Positions 36,294 to 44,562 of a stretch of DNA of 54,111 bases are shown piece by piece. A model generated the notes under the pieces. That model was not told the DNA's origin. It saw only the letters and a list, made by a program, of their open reading frames with translations, and ran no database searches. Positions within the stretch are counted from its first letter, which is position 1. Every line of letters begins with the position of its first letter. This stretch comes from Pyrinomonadaceae bacterium (GTDB lineage Bacteria > Acidobacteriota > Blastocatellia > Pyrinomonadales > Pyrinomonadaceae): assembly GCA_013811945.1 (NCBI GenBank), contig JACCUI010000225.1:1-54111 (forward strand), read 5' to 3'. The translations under genes and the position numbers were made by a program.

Positions 36294-36548
36294 GTGAAAA
36301 CAAAAGTCATCATCTATTCCCGACCGGGTTGCCATCTCTGCGAAGACGCGAAGGTGGCGATGCGCGCCGCAGGCTGCGAGGGTGAGTACACACTCGACGA
36401 AGTGAACATTCAAAGCGATCCTGAGCTGTTGGAACGCTATAAAGATGATATTCCGGTAATCACATTTAATGGTGTCGAGGCGTTCAGGCATCGAGTGATT
36501 CCCGAAGAATTTCGCAGGCGTGTCTTGATTTCCTCAAGCAGCTCCTAA
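36294..36548 (+). CDS. Glutaredoxin-like thiol-disulfide protein
   Basis: 84 residues beginning at GTG, with the thioredoxin-fold pattern IIYSRPGCHLCEDAK (CHLC active-site pair) and DIPVITFNGVEAFRH carrying the cis-proline region. It is of the short glutaredoxin / DUF836 type. It sits between the divergent Rieske gene and the chelatase locus; redox control of Fe-S or heme metabolism is possible but not shown. Confidence 0.82.
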   Translation: MKTKVIIYSRPGCHLCEDAKVAMRAAGCEGEYTLDEVNIQSDPELLERYKDDIPVITFNGVEAFRHRVIPEEFRRRVLISSSSS

Positions 36549-36633
36549 CGGAGTTTGTTCGGATCATAACGAGCCTTCCTAAGCCCGTCAGGGCCGTAAT
36601 GTTTATAGATCTCGAATCTCCACTAATACGGTT

Positions 36634-36750
36634 AGCTCCTTTTAGGAGCGAAATGTGTTCTTCGGAGCCCCCCGGTCACATTGCGCTCCTACGGAGCTGG
36701 CCTGCACATGGCCAATCGGGTGCTTATAGACATCTCGCTCCGATGGAGCG
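36634..36750. repeat. GCTCC/GGAGCG repeat cluster (family 3) at the 3' end of the bchH N-terminal ORF
   Basis: Short hairpins repeat here: GCTCCTTTTAGGAGC near 36634, GCTCCTACGGAGC near 36685 and TCGCTCCGATGGAGCGA near 36735, with ATGT/TTATAG words beside them. The same style returns at 49.9-50.0 kb. The TTATAG at 36724 is read on the minus strand as the TAA stop of the chelatase ORF. Confidence 0.65.
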
Positions 36751-39042
36751 AAGGCGTGAATCCGCAAAATTCAAACTCCGGCTGGACTCCTCGATTGCGT
36801 CAAACAATCTCGCTCGCTCGCGCTCGTCAGTTGTCTGCCGGTAAGCCAACAACAATTCTTTTAGCGAAGCCAATTCCCGGTAGAGTCCCGCATTTTCCAT
36901 GGGTGGCGTCAGATAAGAAATTAGTTCAGCGTAGGAGCGACGTTTGGCGATTGAACCTTCCGAAGGGTTGTTGACGCTGTAGATGTAGATGTTTGGCAGT
37001 TCGCCCACGAGTCTGTCCGGCCAGCACGCCCCGGAAAGTCCCACTTGCTTGCCAGGCATGAATTCCAGCGCACCGTGGGTACCAACGTGAACTACCGCAT
37101 CCACGTTGAGCAAGCTTGAGAGATAAGTATAGAAAGCCATGAACCCATGATGCGGCGCACCGCCGCGAGCCATCATCAATCGCATCGGGTCGCCTTCGTA
37201 CCCAAACGTCGGCTGCACTCCGATAAATAGTTTGCCCAGCGTGAGTCCCTGAATCAGCAACTCGTTTCCAAACGAATTGATTCTGCCGGGCGCCGTTCCC
37301 CACTCGGGCTCAATCTCATCCACATAAGGACAGAGTCGACGATATTCGTCGGCGTCCATTCGATAGGCAACATTAGCCGTCGCTCCAAAAATCTCAGAGT
37401 TCCCACCAAGCAGTCTCTCCCGCAATTCTTCCGATGAGCGAGGGAGTTCCACATCGTAGCCGTCCGCCTTCAATCTCCTAAGTGCGTCCCAAACGCTGGG
37501 GAAGACATCCAGATCAGCCGCGGTTCCGATGTTGCCCTTATTCGGCGGAAAGCAAAATAGGACCAGGGCGAGCTTGAGTTCGCTGCGAGGCGCCCGGCGC
37601 AGACGGTTTGCGCGCCGCAATCGTCGCGCAAGACGTTGGCAGCGATCTTCCAAAGCCACCGGTTCAACGTCCTTTGCTGAAATGCCGCCATAGACAAAGG
37701 GTTCAGTGGCTCCATCGATCTCGGGAATGGCGATCTGCATTCCTGCTTGAATCGGATTCAATCCCGTAAGCGACTCATTCCAGGCTTCAATACTCTGGGT
37801 ATCCAAACTAACCGCGGATCGATAAGGACGATTTAAGTTGGTCAGAAACGCCGAAGCTGCCAGGCTGTCGTTCATCGCCGGTCCGCCCACAAAGCTGAAA
37901 CCAGTGAGTGAGACAATCTGGCTGACGCGCGATTGCTGTTTGTCCGTGGTCAGTTGTCCTTTGTCAGTTGCTTGGATGTTTGACGTTGGACGTTGGACTT
38001 TGGACTTTGGACTCGGGCTAGTGTCTATGAAGAATTTCTGACACGCTTCCCGGTTATCCATGAGCGTCGAGATTGCTGGGATGACACTCAAGCCTTCGCC
38101 CTCGATTGCATGAATAAGTGCGTCGTAATGCTTCGTTGTTTTGCTGACGACCTGCGGCCGCATTAGAAGCAGGCCTACTGTTGATTCAGCATCGAGAGGT
38201 ATTTGCTTCGACTTTGAACTTTGGACTTTGGACTTTGGCATTCGCCCGGAGTACCACTTTCGATATGCCTCGAACGTCTCAAAGAGTTTTGGGGCATCCG
38301 GATGATAGATCGCGACCGAGGGCATAGCTTCAGGCGCTGGAATATCAATTTTCAGTTTGCGCAATCGTTCATGTGGCACGTAGTGCTTCAGCGCGAACAG
38401 AATCATCGAGCGAATGTTGCGAGGCGTAGGTTGCAGGAAATAGCAGAAGAGGTAGAGGTAGTTTTTGACGTCACGGAGTCTTCCTGCTGTAGGCACGAAC
38501 CTGAGAATGTTTGGCAATTTATCGACCAGCTTCAGGTATTGCCCGTGCCCACGTCGCCGCTTGTTAGAATCACCGCTGGAACCATTTCCGCGCGCCTGTC
38601 TGCTAATCCATGAGCCAGCGGTGCCCAAGAGTCGCACGACGCGCCCAAATGTTCTTTGCTCCCCTTCTCCCTTTCTCCCCTTCTCATTGTACGTGGAATC
38701 GTTTCCGAAAAACCTGCCGAAATCCAAGCTCCCCATGCGCGTGCTTCGCATCAATTCCGGCATGCAGTTGATGACGACTACGGCGTGATGGCGTTCTCTG
38801 TAACGTTCAAGAGCAGGAACCAGCCGCGCAGCGTTCTCGCCATCCATGACGTGAATAACAACTACGATATCCGACACGGCGAGATCGTGATCGACCGCGC
38901 CCCACTCGAGTTGATCTAGCGGCGAGCCGAAGTTGTAGGCAGCCACACGCAGGTCGAGCTTGTATTCACGATTGATCTCCCGCTCCGCATTCTTGAGCGG
39001 CGCCAGCAGACTAGAACCCACGTAGAGAACCGTTACCTGCAC
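36724..39042 (-). CDS. bchH: Magnesium chelatase large subunit (BchH/ChlH type), N-terminal half
   Basis: 772 residues starting at GTG after GGAGGAG. It begins with the N-terminal domain typical of BchH/ChlH, and not of CobN (AVSDIVVVIHVMDGENAARL, INCMPELMRSTRMG). It then follows the family through FVPTAGRLRDVKNYLYLF, SLTGFSFVGGPAMND, NIGTAADLDVFPSVW, GVQPTFGYEGDPMRLM, VHVGTHGALEFMPGKQVG and NNPSEGSIAKRRSYAELISY. It stops after DAIEESSRSLNFA, about the middle of the ~1200-1300-residue family. Two repeat-derived, in-frame insertions lie at about residues 268-279 and 344-369, and the final ~12 residues plus stop come from a repeat. The C-terminal half is encoded separately and upstream. Confidence 0.88.
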   Translation of the reverse strand: MQVTVLYVGSSLLAPLKNAEREINREYKLDLRVAAYNFGSPLDQLEWGAVDHDLAVSDIVVVIHVMDGENAARLVPALERYRERHHAVVVINCMPELMRSTRMGSLDFGRFFGNDSTYNEKGRKGEGEQRTFGRVVRLLGTAGSWISRQARGNGSSGDSNKRRRGHGQYLKLVDKLPNILRFVPTAGRLRDVKNYLYLFCYFLQPTPRNIRSMILFALKHYVPHERLRKLKIDIPAPEAMPSVAIYHPDAPKLFETFEAYRKWYSGRMPKSKVQSSKSKQIPLDAESTVGLLLMRPQVVSKTTKHYDALIHAIEGEGLSVIPAISTLMDNREACQKFFIDTSPSPKSKVQRPTSNIQATDKGQLTTDKQQSRVSQIVSLTGFSFVGGPAMNDSLAASAFLTNLNRPYRSAVSLDTQSIEAWNESLTGLNPIQAGMQIAIPEIDGATEPFVYGGISAKDVEPVALEDRCQRLARRLRRANRLRRAPRSELKLALVLFCFPPNKGNIGTAADLDVFPSVWDALRRLKADGYDVELPRSSEELRERLLGGNSEIFGATANVAYRMDADEYRRLCPYVDEIEPEWGTAPGRINSFGNELLIQGLTLGKLFIGVQPTFGYEGDPMRLMMARGGAPHHGFMAFYTYLSSLLNVDAVVHVGTHGALEFMPGKQVGLSGACWPDRLVGELPNIYIYSVNNPSEGSIAKRRSYAELISYLTPPMENAGLYRELASLKELLLAYRQTTDERERARLFDAIEESSRSLNFADSRLRSIGARCL
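37939..38014. repeat. In-frame TTTGGAC / GTCAGTTGT repeat run inside bchH-N (first block)
   Basis: The plus strand reads GTCAGTTGTCCTTTGTCAG, then TTGGACGTTGGACTTTGG heptamers. On the coding strand this is translated as a hydrophilic Lys/Gln/Thr-rich stretch (residues ~344-369). It contains no stop, so the length kept the frame. Confidence 0.75.
38209..38240. repeat. In-frame TTTGGAC heptamer run inside bchH-N (second block)
   Basis: ACTTTGAACTTTGGACTTTG and one more heptamer give a ~12-residue insert (PKSKVQSSKSK, about residues 268-279). The same heptamer appears in the first block. Confidence 0.75.
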
Positions 39043-39108
39043 TTCACTCCTCCAATCTTTATGCTATCGAGTTCTTAACCCTAACCGTAGTAACAGGCAT
39101 TTGTTCTC

Positions 39109-39199
39109 TTATTCGTGTTGCTTCGTGTGATTTCGTGGATCGTTCGTTTCCACTGAAAATACATACGATCCACGAAATAGCACGAAACAACACGAAAAG
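39109..39199. repeat. Family 2 inverted repeat, copy 5 (left flank of GxxExxY gene)
   Basis: TTCGTGTTGCTTCGTGTGAT then TTCGTGGATCG in the left arm face CGATCCACGAAATAGCACG and AACAACACGAAAAG in the right arm. The loop contains CACTGAAAATACATA. It is highly similar to the copy at 39.65-39.75 kb. Confidence 0.85.
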
Positions 39200-39232
39200 A
39201 GTGGCCGCCGTTGTCGGATTTTGATTCGCGGA

Positions 39233-39610
39233 TCAGATTATGTACCTTTTCCACTCGAGCGTTACTTGGCTGCCAAAGTTGATCAATAGGCCGACTCTCA
39301 TACGGGTCATTTTCAGATAGTTAAGCAGTTGCGCTTCGTCTATTCCGGTTAGTCGATCGAGTGCTTTGAGTTCAACAACGATCTGGCTGAAGCAAACCAA
39401 GTCCGCAACATATTTCTTCTCCAGCGGCTGACCTTTATACTCAATTGTCAGCTCGGCCTGAGGCTCAAACGGCAACCCTCTTTTACTTAGTTCGATCTCG
39501 AATGCCTCCTGGTAGAGCGGTTCGAGAAATCCGCGGCCAAGCTGATAGTAAACCTCCATCGCTGCGCCTATAACTTCATAAACTTCTTCCTTGAGGACTA
39601 ATTCGGCCAT
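39233..39610 (-). CDS. GxxExxY family protein (PD-(D/E)XK-like nuclease fold)
   Basis: 125 residues, full length for the family. The name-giving motif is GFLEPLY, preceded by EVIGAAMEVYYQLGRG. A candidate PD-(D/E)XK metal site is in YVADLVCFSQIVVELKAL (Asp, then Glu-x-Lys). Its biological role is not established; a relation to nucleases is by fold only. It has a strong AAGGAGG site and is bracketed by two copies of a ~95-bp inverted repeat, as in a mobile cassette. It lies between the two halves of the chelatase large subunit. Confidence 0.87.
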   Translation of the reverse strand: MAELVLKEEVYEVIGAAMEVYYQLGRGFLEPLYQEAFEIELSKRGLPFEPQAELTIEYKGQPLEKKYVADLVCFSQIVVELKALDRLTGIDEAQLLNYLKMTRMRVGLLINFGSQVTLEWKRYII

Positions 39611-39648
39611 GAGGATGCCTCCTTAGGGTTGGATTCTTATTTGGATCT

Positions 39649-39745
39649 CTTATTTCGTGTTGGTTCGTGTGATTTCGTGGATGGTTGTAGTTTTCCGCTC
39701 CAGGCACGAACGATCCACGAAACTACACGAACCAACACTAAAAGC
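39649..39745. repeat. Family 2 inverted repeat, copy 6 (right flank of GxxExxY gene)
   Basis: TTCGTGTTGGTTCGTGTGAT and TTCGTGGATG face CGATCCACGAAACTACACG and AACCAACACTAAAAG. It lies immediately upstream of the GxxExxY gene and ends about 19 bp from the stop of the bchH C-terminal ORF. Confidence 0.85.
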
Positions 39746-39763
39746 TTTCTTCCAACAACTGAC

Positions 39764-41512
39764 TTAAGCCACACCCTCGATTTGGTCTTCGAGACTACCG
39801 CTGATCTCGCGGAGCTGATCCATGAGTTTTACATCAGCGTCCCAGTAGCCGCGTCCGTGGGCTTCAAGCAAGCGGCCGACCAATGAATGTACGGAATGCG
39901 GATTGAGAGTGCGCAGGCGCTCGAGCATTGCTTCGTCAAGCACAAACGTTTGTGCGACTTCTGTGTATATCCAATCGTCAACTGCGTCCGCGGTCGCGCT
40001 CCAGCCGAAAGTATTCGAAACGTGGCTCTCTATTTCGGCGACTCCGCGGAATCCATGATTCAACATCCCCTCGTACCATTTCGGGTTGAGCGTCTTCGCG
40101 CGTGATTCCAGCCGCACCGTCTCCTCCAGTGATCTGATTCTGGCATCACGCGAAAGAGAGTCCGAGAGGTAGATTGAGGGCCGCGCCTGGGCGCGCGTCT
40201 CGACGGCTTTTGAAATTCCGCCAAGATACTCGAAGTAATGATCGACATCCGTAATCCCAATCTCAAAAGTGTCGATGTTCTGGTAGGTGGCTTCAACCCG
40301 CCCCAGAGCTTGATCCAGCGCAACTCGGGCTTCACGTCCTTCAACCGCGCGTCCCTGGGAGTCTCGGCCGTAAGCAAAGCACTTGCGGGTCACAAACAGA
40401 TCCCCAAGCGTCTCGTCGCGGTCCCACTGCGAATCCATCACCATGAAGTTGACGTTAGTCCCGTAGTTGCCGGGCGCGTTGGAAAACACACGGGCCACGG
40501 CATCGTCAAGTGGGCAGACTTCGTTGCGCACTTGTTCCATCACATGTCGCCGCAAATAATTCATTTCCGGTGGCTCGTCTAGCTGGGCAACGAGTCGAAC
40601 AGCTTTGTCGAGCAGCAACACAGTCGGACTAAACAAATCGCGGAAGATTCCGGAGATCGTCATGACCACGTCAATCCGCGGTCGTTTCAATTCCTCAAGC
40701 GGTATCGCTTCCACTTCCGTAACCCGGTTCAGGGCATCGCGCACTGGACGTACACCCAGCAACCACAATGCCTGGGCCACTCCTTCACCCTGAGTCTTGA
40801 TGTTATCCAGACCCCACAACACCAACGCTATTGCCCCGGGGTAGCGTCCGTTCTCGGCCAGGTAACGTTCGAGTAAACTCCAGGCAACTGCTTCGGCGCG
40901 GGCAAAAGCCATAATCGAAGGGATGGTGTAAGGATTAACCGCGTGAGTGTTTCTTCCGGTTGGAAGGATTGCAGGGTTTTGAACGATGTCGGCGCCTGGA
41001 CCGGGTGCGATGAACTCACCGCGCAACGCGCGAAGCAGAGCTTCGATTTCGTTGTTGGTCTCGAGTTGCTTAGATATCTCCTCCAGCAGCGCGAACACCG
41101 GCAGCGAATCCTGACGTTTAATCTTGGAGGTACGCTCCAGCAAAGATGCTGCGACCTCAGAACCGGCCTCGAGAAACTCCCTAATCGCCGCGGCGACTAC
41201 GCTATCAATCCGCTCCCGGTCCGACAACCGCGCCTGGTCCAACGATGCGGACTTGAACAGTGCGTCATAACTTCCGAGGCCGAGGTTCTCGCTCACCAGA
41301 TCGGGCAACGCGCGTACACCCGCCTCGGGCCGGTCAAACGAAGCAATCATTCTGAGCATGTCCGCTCGCTCAGCGTCTTCAGACGGACGTCCAAACACAT
41401 GTAAGCCGGTCGGTATCAGCCGCTGCTCGACTTCAATCAGTTGATCGTAAAGGTCAAGCACACGCCGATCGCGTTGAGCTTCCATCAGTGTTTTGTAAGG
41501 TTGACTCGACAT
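39764..41512 (-). CDS. bchH: Magnesium chelatase large subunit (BchH/ChlH type), C-terminal half
   Basis: About 582 residues from the ATG at 41512 (a TTG at 41527 is possible). It begins where family members continue after the midpoint (DLYDQLIEVEQRLIPTGLHVFG). It retains the rest: PGPGADIVQNPAILPTGRN, LVLWGLDNIKTQGEGVAQAL, IDVVMTISGIFRDLF, RVFSNAPGNYGTNVNFMV, FEIGITDVDHYFEYLGGISK, LNPKWYEGMLNHGFRGVAEI and the DQIEGVA C terminus. It therefore complements bchH-N exactly. It lies 38 bp after the fused I/D gene on the same strand and has only a weak ribosome binding site. Confidence 0.88.
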   Translation of the reverse strand: MSSQPYKTLMEAQRDRRVLDLYDQLIEVEQRLIPTGLHVFGRPSEDAERADMLRMIASFDRPEAGVRALPDLVSENLGLGSYDALFKSASLDQARLSDRERIDSVVAAAIREFLEAGSEVAASLLERTSKIKRQDSLPVFALLEEISKQLETNNEIEALLRALRGEFIAPGPGADIVQNPAILPTGRNTHAVNPYTIPSIMAFARAEAVAWSLLERYLAENGRYPGAIALVLWGLDNIKTQGEGVAQALWLLGVRPVRDALNRVTEVEAIPLEELKRPRIDVVMTISGIFRDLFSPTVLLLDKAVRLVAQLDEPPEMNYLRRHVMEQVRNEVCPLDDAVARVFSNAPGNYGTNVNFMVMDSQWDRDETLGDLFVTRKCFAYGRDSQGRAVEGREARVALDQALGRVEATYQNIDTFEIGITDVDHYFEYLGGISKAVETRAQARPSIYLSDSLSRDARIRSLEETVRLESRAKTLNPKWYEGMLNHGFRGVAEIESHVSNTFGWSATADAVDDWIYTEVAQTFVLDEAMLERLRTLNPHSVHSLVGRLLEAHGRGYWDADVKLMDQLREISGSLEDQIEGVA

Positions 41513-41550
41513 TTGGCGTATGACCAAAACCCCGGCAGTGGCGCCGGCGT

Positions 41551-43698
41551 CTACATACTCTGCATACCCTGTTTGACGGTTAGGTAGTTCGAACCCAATT
41601 TCTCTGCCAGGGCGCGAGCATCACCGTTTGAGACAAATTGGTTGTGACTGTCAACGACAAAGATTCTTACCCCGGCCTTACCTAACGCTGAACCCAAGCC
41701 CTCTAACTCTCTCTCGATCGTTGCCTTACGTTCGGGTCGCGGTGCACTTCCTTTTGATCCGGCTGCTACATTCGCGTTGCCGTCGGTGAAGACCAAAAGA
41801 AAGACCTCACTTTCGCTTCGATCTCGTTTTGCTATTTCGAGGGAGCGAATCAGGCCGGCGGTAAGTGGCGTTCCTCCACCGACCCGTAAAGAATCGAGAA
41901 CTCGCCGGGCGCGGAGCATGCTTTTTGACGGCGTTAACAGCACTTCCGCGGATGTACCGCGAAACCCTACGATCGCCACTCGGTCACGCTTAATGTATGA
42001 CTGCTTCAGTAGGCTGAGCGCAGCTACTTTCGCCTGTCGGATGCGGTTGATTGCCATACTTCCTGAGGCGTCTATCGCGAAAATGAAAAGTCGTCCGTTC
42101 TTTCGGCTCAGTTGCTTGTAACGGAGATCGGGTATCTGCAGGCGGGTGTCAGATGCCGGAAAGTTAAAGGGTCTGGCGCCCGGCAGGCGGTACCCGGTAC
42201 CTGCCGCCGCCCGCAAAGTAGCATCTATTGCTATTCTTTTGCCCTCTCCCTTAAAGCTAACTGCGTGCGCATACCTTCCCTGTTGGGCGCCGTAGCAGAT
42301 TCGTTTCGATCCTGAGTCGCTCCTGCTGTTTAGTTTACCTTCTTTGGATTGGCGTCGCGCTTCTCCCGACCGCTCACTAAACCCGAACCTAGCCAACTCC
42401 ATACCAGGAGCCGAAGCTAGCGAGGGCACTTGGGGAGAATCGAAGCCCCGAGACCCATTCGGATCTGTTGATTCAGCACGCGAACCAGAGGACTTGGCAG
42501 CGCTTCGACTGCGAGATTCACTCGCCGAGTTCTGCGTGGAGGATCTAGCTTCGTCACCTTGCCCACCACTGCTTGATCCAGCCTCACGCTTCTGCGGCCG
42601 TTCGTCGAACACCTTTTCCAACGCTCGTTGAATTCGCTCGGTGCCGGCACGTTCTTCGAGCGGGTCTCTCCGCAGCCGGTGTCGTAAGGCCATTGGTGTC
42701 ACGCGACGAACATCGGCTGCCGTAACTTTTTTGCGGCCCTCGAATGCCGCCAGCGCACGTCCGGCTCGAGTGATGGCCAACTCACCGCGGTGTCCGTCGA
42801 TCTTCAGCTCAGTGCAAAGCTGCGCAACCTGACGCAACAATGGACGTTCGACTATGACTGAGTCCGAGTTCTTCTGCGCCCGAGTGATCCTGTTTCGAAG
42901 TTGCTCCTGATCCTGTGCCAGGTTGGCGCAGAACTCCTCCGGACCACGCTCGAAGGCGTTGCAGCGTTCGACAATGTCGACTCGCCGATCGAGATCGTCG
43001 TCTGTTGTCACCTCCACGTGCAGCCCAAACCGATCCACCAGCTGGGGACGCAACTCTCCCTCTTCGGGGTTTCCGGAGCCAACCAGTACGAAGCGGGCCG
43101 GGTGTTGGATCGAAATGCCCTCTCGCTCCACTTTGTTCACACCCGTTACCGCTACATCAAGCAAAACGTCAACCAGGTGGTCGTCGAGAAGATTGACCTC
43201 GTCGATGTAGAGAAGCCCACGGTTCGCTCGGGCCAGTAGTCCCGGCTCAAATGTTTTTGTGCCCTGCTGAAGAGCCCGTTCGATATCGATGGTTCCACAC
43301 ACACGATCTTCGGTGGCGCCGAGCGGAAGATCCACGACGGCCACAGAGGTTAGTTCAGCCTCCAGCCGTTCGCCGCCGTCCAACTTCTTTTGACACTCGG
43401 CGCAAAGGTTACTTCCGCTTGGATCGCAGCGATATGCGCAGCCTGCAACAACCTTGATTTCGGGTAACAGCTCAGCCAGGCCTCGCACTGCAGTAGATTT
43501 GCCGGTCCCACGATGTCCCATTATGAGCACGCCGCCAATCGATGGATCGACAGCGTTCAGCATAAGCGCGAGCTTCATTTCTTCCTGCCCGACGACTGCC
43601 GAGAATGGGAACTGATGAGGCGCGGAGGATTTGGCGGGGTGCACCTTTCCCGTTTTGGAAGAATTGGTTGACTGGAGGCGTGGGGTGCGTTTCTTCAT
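41551..43698 (-). CDS. bchD: Fused magnesium chelatase I/D subunit (AAA+ plus VWA)
   Basis: 715 residues combining an N-terminal BchI-type AAA+ ATPase and a C-terminal VWA domain, joined by a Ser/Arg/Gly-rich acidic linker (about 370-480). Walker A is GHRGTGKST, and Walker B lies near LLYIDEVNLL. The I-subunit cysteine insert (CDPSGSNLCAEC) and sensor arginines are present. The VWA metal site (MIDAS) is DASGSM. Fused I/D proteins energise metal insertion by the large subunit into porphyrin or, in some lineages, corrin substrates. It lies just upstream of the C-terminal half of the large subunit. Confidence 0.9.
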   Translation of the reverse strand: MKKRTPRLQSTNSSKTGKVHPAKSSAPHQFPFSAVVGQEEMKLALMLNAVDPSIGGVLIMGHRGTGKSTAVRGLAELLPEIKVVAGCAYRCDPSGSNLCAECQKKLDGGERLEAELTSVAVVDLPLGATEDRVCGTIDIERALQQGTKTFEPGLLARANRGLLYIDEVNLLDDHLVDVLLDVAVTGVNKVEREGISIQHPARFVLVGSGNPEEGELRPQLVDRFGLHVEVTTDDDLDRRVDIVERCNAFERGPEEFCANLAQDQEQLRNRITRAQKNSDSVIVERPLLRQVAQLCTELKIDGHRGELAITRAGRALAAFEGRKKVTAADVRRVTPMALRHRLRRDPLEERAGTERIQRALEKVFDERPQKREAGSSSGGQGDEARSSTQNSASESRSRSAAKSSGSRAESTDPNGSRGFDSPQVPSLASAPGMELARFGFSERSGEARRQSKEGKLNSRSDSGSKRICYGAQQGRYAHAVSFKGEGKRIAIDATLRAAAGTGYRLPGARPFNFPASDTRLQIPDLRYKQLSRKNGRLFIFAIDASGSMAINRIRQAKVAALSLLKQSYIKRDRVAIVGFRGTSAEVLLTPSKSMLRARRVLDSLRVGGGTPLTAGLIRSLEIAKRDRSESEVFLLVFTDGNANVAAGSKGSAPRPERKATIERELEGLGSALGKAGVRIFVVDSHNQFVSNGDARALAEKLGSNYLTVKQGMQSM

Positions 43699-43818
43699 TC
43701 TGGTGCAATTCTTTTATCGGAAAAGTCTGACGCGGGCAAGGCCAAGATTTGGACGACAGCTTTGCTGATGCGCGGTCGTGGAATGACCTGTTAGGCGTTG
43801 ACGATTATCGGCAGCTAG

Positions 43819-44562
43819 TTAGTGTACATTGAGGGTACTCGTGGAAAAACTCAAGACATTAGGCCCTTCATTTACCGCCCTAGCCATTACATCCATGTTT
43901 CCGCTGATCCTCTTTTTCGTCTTATCATCCGCAAATCTAAATGACTGAACAACACGACTTTCAAAACTCTTATATACTGCTTCCGCATTATTGAGTGTTG
44001 GAACTTTAATCAACCCATTTGTTATTTCTGGTACTTCTATCTCTACCTTAAATCGTTCTACAGGGTATGCCGCCGGGTCTTCTACTAATTCATATATAGG
44101 TGGTCGGTAAGTAACATTAAAAAAACCTTCGATTTCACCTGTTGAGGGGTTGCCTAATAGTTGACCTTCCCCACTAAATCTCTTGGTTGCATGTCTTTCA
44201 CACCACTTCTCCAATCTAAACCCAGCGCACCAGAATACAAAGCCTATAGCAGCTCCAACGGTCAATGATAATTGTGCGGCAAGGAACGGCGCGAATGTTT
44301 TTACAAATTCCACTAGAACTTTCATCTCCGGCTTATCTGTTTGATCGCAATATAGCCTAAGCGCCTCTCTGAAGTTTTTCTTGGACCATGCCTCTACGGA
44401 TTTAAAATTTTCTTCTTGTACTACATTAGATTTTGAAATAATACTAGGCAGTGTTTTCGGTCTTAAGATTAAGAGTCCTACCAGAGCTAGATTTTCAAAT
44501 GGCGTAAGCTTTTCACTAATCTCAATCCAAGGTCTTATATCCAATGCTGGTTTCGCAGACAT
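43819..44562 (-). CDS. Uncharacterised membrane-associated protein, AT-rich gene
   Basis: 247 residues with one clear hydrophobic segment (FLAAQLSLTVGAAIGFVFWCAGF) and otherwise charged regions. I do not recognise a family. The gene is markedly AT-rich and uses many A/T-ending codons compared with its neighbours, which suggests horizontal acquisition. It has GGAGG upstream of the start. Inverted 8-mers (GTTAGGCG at 43790, CGCCTAAC at 44645) bracket it. Any role in the chelatase locus is not supported. Confidence 0.6.
   Translation of the reverse strand: MSAKPALDIRPWIEISEKLTPFENLALVGLLILRPKTLPSIISKSNVVQEENFKSVEAWSKKNFREALRLYCDQTDKPEMKVLVEFVKTFAPFLAAQLSLTVGAAIGFVFWCAGFRLEKWCERHATKRFSGEGQLLGNPSTGEIEGFFNVTYRPPIYELVEDPAAYPVERFKVEIEVPEITNGLIKVPTLNNAEAVYKSFESRVVQSFRFADDKTKKRISGNMDVMARAVNEGPNVLSFSTSTLNVH

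Noticed and set aside
37939-38240. CRISPR array or spacer-like repeats
   Set aside because: The units are short heptamer runs inside a coding gene, without regular spacers or cas genes.
36724-41512. Calling the large chelatase subunit CobN (cobaltochelatase)
   Set aside because: The N-terminal domain and the blocks around PTAGRLRDVKNYLY match BchH/ChlH better than CobN. The metal used in vivo remains unknown, so a cobalt role cannot be excluded.
36724-43698. Inferring that the organism is phototrophic
   Set aside because: Only chelatase genes are present. No reaction centre, bch pathway or light-harvesting gene is in the window.
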